Below, one piece after another: positions 22,051-32,387 of a stretch of DNA of 64,000 nucleotides. The stretch is from Lepus europaeus (lineage: Eukaryota > Chordata > Mammalia > Lagomorpha > Leporidae): positions 68,929,297 through 68,993,296 of the forward strand of contig NC_084836.1 of the NCBI RefSeq assembly GCF_033115175.1, written 5' to 3'. The position numbers were made by a program, and so were the translations under genes. A model generated the notes under the pieces. It ran no database searches. It worked only from the letters and a program-made list of their open reading frames with translations, and had not been told where the DNA came from. Numbering within the stretch: the stretch's first letter is position 1; the number at the start of each line of letters is the position of its first letter.

Positions 22051-22758
22051 TCTTCCTTTGCCGTTGGTTCACCCTCCAATGGCCGCTGCGGCCGGCGCAC
22101 CGCGCTGATCCGAAGGCAGGAGCCAGTTGCTTCTCCTGGTCTCCCATGGGGTGCAGGGCCCAAGCACTTGGGCCATCCTCCACTGCACTCTCGGGCCACA
22201 GCAGAGAGCTGGACAGGAAGAGGAGCAACCGGGACAGAATCCAGCGCCCCGACTGGGACTAGAACCCGGTGTGCCGGCGCCACAAGGCGGAGGATTAGCC
22301 AAGTGAGCCGTGGCACCAGCCCCCCTCATTTCTTTAAATGGCAAGCTTTCATCACTCAGCTTTGCCACATCCCCATTTTCACATCTTCCTTTTTGCATTT
22401 TATTACTTCTTGCCCAACAAAATAGTTGTTCTGTTTTCCTCTGCTAGTTATCCTTACCTTCTCTGAATTTTTTTTTTTTTCAGAGTTAGAAAAGTATCTT
22501 CCAGGCATGGAGTTGTGGCATAGTGGGTAAAGCTGCCATCTGTGACACTGGCATCTCACATGGGTACTGGTTTGTATCCTGGCTGCTTTCGCTCCAGCTC
22601 CCTGCTGATGCCTTGGGAAGAGCAGCAGAAGATGGCCCTAGTGCTCGGGCCCATGCACTTACGTGGGAGACCTGGAGGATGCTCCTGGCTCCTGGCTTTG
22701 GCCTGTCCCAGCTCCAGCCATTGGAGCCATCTGGGGAGTGACCCAGCAGATGGAAGAC

Positions 22759-22792
<34 letters not shown>

Positions 22793-25700
22793 GTCTCTCC
22801 CTCTCTCTCTGTAACTCTGACTTTAAAATAAATACATCTTTCTTTAAAAAAATAAGTATTTTCCCTCCACAGAGGAGATAAACGTTCCATTTCATTTTTT
22901 TCTACTATTTTATAAGACCTTTGTTGTTGCACAGCTCCTAAATTCCTTAACCTTGTAGATTTTACTATATTTTGTGACTGATAATTCCCCAGATAGGTTA
23001 ATACTTTTCCAAACATTTTTAAAAAAGATTTATGTATTTATTTGAAAGGCAGTACAACAGAGAGGAACAATTAGAGGGACAGCGTCCATCCTCTAGTTCA
23101 CTCCCCAAGTGGCTGCGATGGCTGGGGCTGGGCCAGGCAGAAGCCAGGATGCCGGGACTCCATCTGAGCCTCCTACATGGGTGGCAGGGGTCCAAGCACT
23201 TGGGCCACTTTCTGTTGCTTTTCCCAGGCACATTAGCAGAGAGCTGGATGGGAAATGGAGCAGCCAGGACACGAACCCGTGCTCCAATATGGGATGTCAG
23301 TGTCACAAGTGGTCCATAATGCTGGCCTCTTTCTAAATTAAAATGTAGGCTGGAATTGGCCACAAAGACCGGGGCAGGGCCAGGCTGAAGCCAGGAGACT
23401 GAAACTCCATCTAGAGCTCCTACATGGGGGCAGGGGCCCAAGTACTTGGCCCATACTCCACTGTTTTCCCAGGCACATTAGCAGGGAGCTAGAGTGGAAG
23501 TGGAGCATTTGGGACCCAAACCAGTGTTCCTATGGGCTGCTAATGTAACCAGCAGCAGCTTAACACACTGTACCACCATTCCAGCCCCTGCCTGTCCTTT
23601 TTAAAAGATTTTTTTATTTGAAAGTCAGAGTTACACAGAGAGAGGAGAGGCAGATAAAGATCTTCCGTCGTCTGCTGGTTCACTCCCCATTTGGCCACAA
23701 CGGCCGGAGCTGCACTGATCCGAAGCTGGGAGCCAGGAGCTTCTTCCAGGTCTCTCATGTGGATGCAAGGGCCCAAGGACCATGAGCCATCCTCTACTGC
23801 TTTTCCAGGCCACAACAGAGAGCTGGATCAGAAGTGGAGCAGCTGGGACTTGAACCGGCGCCCATATGGGATGGCGGCACTGCAGGCAGAGGCTTTACCC
23901 AGTATGCCACAGCGCGGGCCCCTCCAATCACTGCCTATGTTTTAGGGTTGCTGATTCACTGGTTCCCATTTTACCCAAAGGGACCTTGAAGACAAAAGGG
24001 ATAGGAGAGGTTCTTGGCCTCCTGTCCTGACATTATGGTCCTGTAGGCCTCTCTCAGAGCTTGGCAGTTTGTGCCCAGCCAGTATTAAGTGGCCACTGAC
24101 CTGATCCAACATCATCAGCCAATGTATGTACTCCTTGTCTCATCTCCGAGGAACCAACCACCCTTCTCATTGCTGCGTGGCTGTGATGAGGCCCCCTACT
24201 GGCCAATGATGGGTTTTTGGGTTCTGCAGAAATGTGAGCGGAGAGTTGCCACTCAGGCATCCTACTCACTCCTTTTCCTTTCTCTCAATGCCACGTGAAG
24301 CCAAGTCGCTCCCGGGGATCCCTCCGAGCCCTGCCCCTGCCATTGCCACCTTCAGCCAAGCCCCAAGCCAGCCTCAGGCAGCATCTCAGACCTTGACGCC
24401 ACTGGCCGTACAAGCTGCCCCCCAGGTAAGGGCCGCCTGGAGAGCTGGACAGAGGGCAGTGGGCAGGAGCAATGCATGGGCGTGGCCGTGGGGATCTGGC
24501 AAGTGCAGGAGGCGGGACAAGGGAGGACAACTCCTACTAGCCACCACCCCCCCACCCACCCCCCCGGCTTCTTCCTGCCCCAGACTAGGCCCATTTGGGA
24601 AAGCGGATCTGCGTTTGGCCGGGCAGTCTCCGCGGGTCCAATGAGCACTGTAGCAATCACTTTCACTCTTGGATGCTGCCGGAGTTTCTGTTCATCTGAT
24701 GACAAAATGAGCAAATGCCCTTGTCAACCCCGGGCGGCGCGGCAAAGGGAGCATGCGCAGTGCCTGGGGCCATTTGCTACACGAGTCCGGCGCAGGCACC
24801 CAGTCCGGCGCGGACAACCCAGGCTGTCCTCCATCAGGGCTTCGCAGCCGCTCTGTGGCCCCTTGACCACTGGGCTGGGCCAGCTCTGCGCCTGCTCCCT
24901 GGCCATAGAGCGCTGTCCCATGAGCAGGGGCCTGGGAAAGGCTGGGGAGGCAGCAGACTGGTGGCTCTGGCCTGTGCGCCCCTTCCTGTCCTGTGGGGGA
25001 GGTTTGGGCCACTTCCTGGCAGGCAGGGTAGTCTGGTCCAGGTCCCCTCCCTCCCCCTACCCCCAGAGCCAGGCTTGAACCTCCCCACCCCCCGACCCAC
25101 ACCTGACCTTTCTCCCACTGCCCTCAGAATGCTTTGATTGTGCTCTGCTGGGTCCGAGAGACCCAGTGTTCGCGCTGTCGATGTTGATTTTGTATTTTAT
25201 TATTTTTTTTCTTTTCTTTTTGAAATCTTGTTTGCTTTTGCAGGTCTTGACTCAGGAAAACTTAGCCACAGTTCTGACAGGAGTTATGGTTCCAGCAGGG
25301 GCAGTTACTCAACCTCTTCTTATCCCCATCAGTATTGCAGGTCAAGTGGCCGGTCAGCAGGGCCTGGCCGTGTGGACAATTCCTACAGCAACCGTGGCTA
25401 CCCTCCCTGGACTGGCCGCTGCTTCTCCCACAGGGGCAGTTTTCAAGCCACCATTAGCCGGTCTCCAAGGTAACGGCCACTCTCCCAGGACTGCACCAGG
25501 CCCCTACCACCCTACACCACCACCACCACCACCACCGCCCCTGCACATGTGTTGGCTATGTTGAACTCAGAACCCGCCGCCCTCCCCCGGGGGCCGCAGC
25601 CCTGGAGTCTGGATCCAGCCACAGAGCTGCTGCACCGCCTCGGGACTGTGGGCCATGACCCGTGCTGGGCCCACTTCGCTCAACTGAATGAGACTGCCCC

Positions 25701-28700
25701 CACCCACTCACCCCGCCCCACGCCACGCCACGCCGCACCACGCCAGCATACACCCTGTGAGCTGCTTCCTGAAATGGACCACGAGAAGATTCCACGTCGG
25801 GGTCTTGTGCCTGCACATCTCCTGGCCCCGGGGTGGGGGGGGATGAGCGACGTTGGCGTGTGCCAACCTTCAAGGATCAAGGGAATCATGGCTGCAGCTG
25901 CCGGGCCCCCCATGCCCACTGCCCCGACACCATCCCACCCTGTTATTCTCGTGCAGATCCTTTGGGATTGGAGCCGCTCTGGGCCGTGGCTAGGCACTTG
26001 AGCACCTGTGTCTCTTGCCTTGCTCCGTAGCGGCTGCTGTGCTCACGAACACTGCTCTCCCGGCACCCGTACAAGCGGCCCCACCAGTACAGACCTCCTC
26101 ACTGGCCCAGCCGCGACCACCAGCCCAGCCCCAGACGCTGTTCCAGACCCAGCCGCTGCTGCAGACCGCACCCGCCATCCTACCGCAACCCACCGCCGCC
26201 GCCACCACTGCTGCCCCCACCCCCAAGCCAGTGGACACCCCTCCCCAGATTACCGTCCAGCCTGCAGGCTTCGCATTTAGCCCGGGAATCGTAAGCTGCT
26301 GCCCTCTCCCACGGCTGACCAGGGATGGACCAAATCGATCTTGGGCTAAGGGTGGAGGACCAGCCCCCGAGTGCCACCCTTTTCCGACACATCGGCAGAG
26401 ACGGGCTCACTCTGAGGTCTTCTTTGCAACTGTCAGCTGTCCAGCCTGGACAAAAAGCAGACCACCTCTGCCAAGAGGGCTGGGAGAATCCTCCAGAGCC
26501 TGAACCACTGGACCGGTCGTGGAGGGTGGGATGATGTGTACAGAGCCATCGCTAAGGTGCAGCGAGAGGCTCACAGCTGTCTGCCAGTGTCTGCAGAGTG
26601 GCTGCTGGTCCGGCTGTGGGAGGTTAGAGGTGACTAGGAGGACGTTAGCCTCTCCAGTCTGGCCCTTCTACCCTCCCAGGCCTGGCCTGAAAGCTTACCC
26701 AGAGTTGCTGTCCCATGACCATGGCCCTCCCATCCCCACAACCCCCTGCAGCCCATAACCTTGGATAGTACAGTTCTGCTGGTGGACATGGGCTTCCAGC
26801 CCACATTCATGTCTGCCCATCCCCGTGTCCTCGACCCTCTCCCATGTGCCCGGGTCTCTCCCTTGCCCCATGGCCTCTGAGCAAGGCCCTTCCTCTGCCC
26901 ACAGATCAGCGCTGCTTCCCTCGGGGGACAGACTCAGATTCTGGGCTCCCTCACCACGACTCCGGTCATTACCAACGCCATTCCCAGCATGCCCGGGATC
27001 AGCAGTCAGATCCTCACCAATGCTCAGGGACAGGCAAGTGGCCAAAGGCAGAGCAGAGCAGTGGGAAGTGTGGGGTGGCTGGCCAGGAGGAGGGGGCTGG
27101 GATTTGGGTTGAGAGACTGAGACACTGGTGCCAGGCTACTGTTCCTAGCACCCCCACCCCATGTAGAACACACACCCTGCCCCAGGGGAGCTCTCTCTAG
27201 TGGGGGAGGGACAGTTGGCAAATGCAGCACCCTCTCCGTGGCCAGGCATCAGAGTGTGTTTTTTTCTTTTTTTCCCCCATTCCCTATTTATAGGACAGAA
27301 GGCTGAGGTACAGAAAAAGTAAGCCACACAGCTAGAATGTGGCAGAGCAGGGAGTCACATCCAAGTGTCTCTGAGTCGCATCCAGAGCTCCTCCTGCTCT
27401 GGGGAATAAAATAAAGGAAAAAGTGTGAGCTGAGCAGAGGCCAGGGGATGAGTGATTTGTCCAAGTTAGTCTTTTCCCCTGCCAGTGTGGGGATTTGGGT
27501 TGGCGGTGGAGCAGGGCACTCCTGTCACACCTGGGGTGTCTGTCTTATTCCCTCCCAGGTCATTGGAACGCTTCCATGGGTAGTGAACTCAGCTAGCGTG
27601 GCGGCCCCAGCACCAGCACAAAGCCTGCAGGTCCAGGCCGTGACACCCCAGTTGTTGTTGAACGCCCAAGGCCAGGTGATTGCAACCCTGGCCAGCAGCC
27701 CCCTGCCTCCGCCCGTGGCTGTCCGGAAACCAAGCACGCCTGAGTCCCCTGCTAAGAGTGAGGTACTGGGGTTGGGGCTGGGGCTGGGGCTGGGGGGCAG
27801 CCATCGCTGTTGTTTCGCTCCAGACTGCCAGGCAGTGCTGCCTGTGGAGCTCTGGAGAGAGGGGTGCTCCCAGAATAGAAGGCCCACAGGGGTGCACACA
27901 TGCCCTGCTCAAGAAAACAGCACCCCAGGCCCCGCCCACACACACCACAACATGTACCTGTGCCCTCAGGTACACTGGGCCTGGGTCAGCACTGGGAGGT
28001 TAGTTCTGTGCCTCTCCATCTTCCCCCTTTCGCCTCTACACTACTCCTCTATGGCTTTGGCTAGTTATTCATTCAAAATTTTTTTCTCTCTTCTTCTTCT
28101 TCTTCTTCTTCTTCTTCTTCTTCTTCTTCTTCTTCTTCTTCTTCTTTTTTTTGAGACACAGGACAGAGAGAGAGAGAGAGAGAGGTTCCATCCACTGGTT
28201 CACCCCCCCCCCCCCCCCAAATGCCTGCAATGGCCAGAGCTGGGCTGGAGTTGAAGTAGAAGCAGAAACAAAGACTAGAAATGCAATCCAGGTCTCCGAT
28301 GTGCGTGTCAGGAATCCAATTACCCAAGCCACTGCCATTGCCTCCCAGGATCTGCATTAGAGGGAAGCTAGAGTGAGGAGCTGGAGCCAGGAGCCAAACC
28401 CAGGCACTCCGATGTGGGATGTATATATTTAATTGGTGTCTTAACCACTAGGCCAAATGCCTGCCCTTGTAATTATTTATTTATTTGAAAGTCAGAGTTA
28501 CACAGAGATAGGAGAGGCAGAGAGAGAGACAGACAGAGACAGAGACGCAGAGAGAAGTCTTCCATCCGCTGGTTCACCAATTGGCTACAATGGTTAGAGC
28601 TGCGCTGATCTAAAGCCAGGAGCCTGGAGCTTCCTCTGGGTCTCCCACACAGGTGCAGGGACAGGGACCCAAGGACTTGGGCCAACTTCTACTGCTTTCC

Positions 28701-31700
28701 CAGGCCACAGCAGAGAGCTGGATCAGAAGTGGAGCAGCTGGGACTTAAAGCAGCGCCCACATGGGATGCCAGCATTGCAGGTGGTGTCTTCACCTGCTAC
28801 ACCACAGAGCAGGCCCCACCTTGGAATTTTTTGAGGGGCGATTATATCCCAGGTGCAGAAGACACAGAGATAAGATGCTCGGAGTACCCTAAGGCCCAGT
28901 GTGGGTGACAATTACAAGTCACATGACAAAGTCTATGGTAGGGGATTAATAAGGTACTTGAGGACCCCAGAGAAGGAAGCTCTTGACAGAGTAGAGGTTT
29001 TGGCTTCATAGAGAAGGCACTGGAACTCATCCAAAAAGGTGAGTTGGATGTTCTACCTTTGGAAGACCACAGCAAGTACCAAGCACTGGCGCCGTGGTTC
29101 TCAAACTTGAACATCAGAATCACCTGGTCCTGGGCCTGTCTCTGAGTTCTCATTCAGCAGGTGTGGGGTGGGGCCCAGGAGTGTGCACTTGTAACTTCCT
29201 AGGTGATGTTGAAGCTGGGTTTGTTTTAGGAATGCTACACCTACGTGATTACAACTCTGGTGCACAAAACATCCTTCCTAACGGTAGCTCCTATTGCTAT
29301 TACTACCCCAAGGTACTGGGGAGCCACCCAAGTGTTTCAGCAAGGAAGCAGCTGATCAAAAATGCACCAAAAAACAAACAAATAAAATTAATTCCTCTGT
29401 TATCTGGGTGGAGCCAAGAACCGGACCATGATGAGAGACTTGACCCTGGTCACTTGTCAGGAGATAGTTTGGACAGTTCTAGCAAGAGACAGGGTGCTGT
29501 GGACCCAGGCAAAGGCCTGGGAATGAAGACGGAAGAGAGAGGACCCAGGCAGCAGGGCCATCTGGGAGAAACCTGCAGTCCCTGGAAAGCTTTTCCTTAA
29601 AAAAAAAAAAAATTGCTAAAAACACTTGTTTCATATATTCGTACTTTCTCCTGATTATAGATACAGGATTCGATTTGCATGATTCTTATAAACAGCCCGG
29701 CATTCCTTATAATGGAAGAAGTAAGAGGTAGGCGTTTTAGCCCAGTGATTGAGACACTTGTTAAGATGCTCCATCCCACATAGAAAGAGCCTGATGCCTT
29801 AGTTATCTGTGGCTCCTGACTCCAGCTTCCTGCTAATGCAGATCCTGGGAGGTAGCGATGGTAACTCAAGAGGTTCCTGCCACCCCTGTGGGATGTCTGG
29901 GCTTTGGCTTGGCTCAGGCTGTTGTGCATTGGAGAGTGAACCAGTGAATGGGAGCTCTCACTGTCTGTCTGTCTCTATACATCTGCCTCTCAAAACAAAA
30001 CAAAACAAAACAAAGTAAAACCTCTTCTAATTTCACTCCAGAGATGACTTTAAGTTAGTAGCTTGTTTTATAGGCTTCAAGATTATTTTTTTCTGGAAAT
30101 TTCAATGAATTTCTTAAAGGCATTCTTCCATAGAAAAAATGGTTTGTTGTTTTTAAAATATTTATCTATTTATTTGAAAGTTAGAGTTATACAGAGAGAG
30201 GGAGAGAGAGGGGGGTGGAAAAGGAGGGAGAGAGAGAGAGAGCGAGAGAGAGAGATCGTCCATCTGCTGGTTCACTCCCTAGATGGCTGTACTGGCTGGG
30301 GCTGTGCTAGGCCAAAGTCAAGAGCCAAGAGCGACTTGGGAGTTTCTTGCATGGGTGGCAGGGACCCAAACACTTGGGCCATCTTCCACTGCTTTTCCCA
30401 GGCCATTAGCAGGGAACTGGATCGGAAGTGGAACAGCCGAGATTCAAATCAGGGCCCACACAGGATGCGGGTGTCGCAGGTGCTAGCTTAACTTGCTATG
30501 CCCAGCCCCAGAAAATGGTTTTCATACCTCATTTTTTACCCTTGGCACTATGAGATAGAGGGCAGACACTTTATTATTTGTAATGGCTGTATAGTATGTC
30601 ACTATAGGTAGGTGCCAGCATTTCCTACCAGTTCCTTGCTCATGGGTCTTTGGGTCCGGGAGGCTCCCGAATCAAGATTAGATTTCTCTGTTGAGGGAAG
30701 GGGGTTGAGAGCAGTTTCCCAAGGGTGGGCTCTTGCTAGTACTTTGACCAAGCATGCTGAACCTGTCCGAGTCTCTTGCCTGCCTTCGTCACAGGAAGCT
30801 GTGGGGCCCCAGCTTGGCGGAACCTCTTAGGGGTCATTATCATGGGGCAGGTATGAATAAGCAACTTGTCGTTTGAATGGGCACAGGTGGGACTGTGCTG
30901 GGTGAGAGAGGGCTTTGTGTCCCTCTCTGCCCTGCTGTTGTCTGCCCAGGGCTTCCAACCCCCTGAGCTGGGCAGGACTTGTCCCTTCTCAGGTGCAGCC
31001 CATCCAGCCCACACCTGCTGCGCCCCCGCCTGCCGTGGTCATTGCCAGCCCAGCCCCGGCCGTCAAACCATCCGCCTCTGCTCCCATCCCGATTACCTGC
31101 TCAGAGACTCCCACGGTCAGCCAGTTGGTGTCCAGTAAGTGGCTCTTGGGGGAGGAGTGTGGGGTAGCCGGGAGGTAGGTAGTTGGGGGCCCCCAACCTC
31201 TTCAGATGCTGCTTTTTCCATAGTAAACTTCCTGGAGCCCAGCGGGGAAGGGCAGAGACCCGGTGCACGGGCCGGCTTTCTTAGCCTCGTTCCTGTTCAG
31301 CTGCATTCTAGGCATGCTGACGGTGGAGGCTGCCTTGCCAGCTGTCCAGCTGCTTCTCTGAGAGGCTAAGCCATTGGCTGCCTTTGCTGTGCTCACTTAC
31401 CCTGTATCTGAGGAATGTGCATGGCCAGCAGGTGTAGTGAGAACTGGGGCAGGTGAGCAGTTAGAGCTGGAAGAACTTGAAAATAGACCCTTGCTCCTGG
31501 ATGGATTGATCCAGGCCCCTTGTCCCTCAGGTCTTGCTTGGGGGCAGGGATGATGAGGATTCACGAGCCTTTTGCTGGATGTTCTCATGCCTCACTGCTG
31601 CACCAGTCCAGACCAGTGGGCCAGAAAAGCAGTAATGATGCCTGTCTTACATACTCATCGCCGGTCCCTCCATCTTACATGCTCATCCCTGGTCCCTCCA

Positions 31701-32337
31701 TCTTGCATACTCATCCCTGGTTCCTCCATGTTACATACTCACTCATCCCTGGTCCCTCCATCTTACTCATCCCTGGTCCTTCCATCTTACATACTCACCC
31801 CTGGTCCAGCCATCTTACATACTCATCCCTGGTCCCTCCTTCTGGTCCAGAGCCGCATACTCCAAGTCTGGATGAGGATGGCATCAACTTAGAAGAGATC
31901 CGTGAGTTTGCCAAGAACTTTAAGATCCGGCGGCTGTCCTTGGGCCTTACCCAGACCCAGGTGGGCCAGGCTCTGACTGCAACGGAAGGTCCTGCCTACA
32001 GCCAGTCAGCTATCTGCCGGTGAGTAAGACTGTCCTGGACAAGATGGGGGTCTGCTCGGTGCCCGGCGCCATCAGAACATGTGGTGACTGGGATCCAGGC
32101 TCTCCATGTTGGGAAGGTAACACCCGGAGTAGCTGAAGCCCAGCTGAGGCCTTCTGGGGCCTTCTGAAATGTGCTCTGCAATCCTGAGTATTTGTGTGGT
32201 CTTCTTTGGGGGAACCAAGGCCCTATCCATCCAGGAATCCTAGTGAGAAAGAGCAGAGCTTATAAAATTGGTCACAAAAGTAGGAACTTCCGTTCTGTTT
32301 TGGTCTCCAATACAGTGCACCATAGGCTGTCATGCTC

Positions 32338-32387
<50 letters not shown>

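Noticed and set aside
22000-22300. tRNA-like heads with B-box motifs (GGTTCTAGTCCC, GGTTCGAGTCC) in CSINEs as tRNA genes
   Set aside because: The heads lack a complete cloverleaf and are followed by SINE bodies and A-rich tails. They are SINE promoters, not tRNA genes.
25549-26001. 150-codon frame between POU6F1 exons 4 and 5
   Set aside because: Not present in POU6F1 orthologs as I know them, low-complexity P/H/T content, and joining exons 4 and 5 directly restores the conserved sequence.
28069-28357. Poly-lysine/glutamate and poly-leucine frames
   Set aside because: Produced by the (CTT)n microsatellite.
31648-31843. Regular 28-bp repeats as a CRISPR-like array
   Set aside because: Units are directly abutting with no unique spacers and the genome is mammalian. 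This is a minisatellite.
31520-32023. 167-codon frame running through the minisatellite into the POU-specific exon
   Set aside because: The part before 31851 is intron. The established POU6F1 protein joins exon 8 to KPHTPSLDEDG via the AG at 31850.
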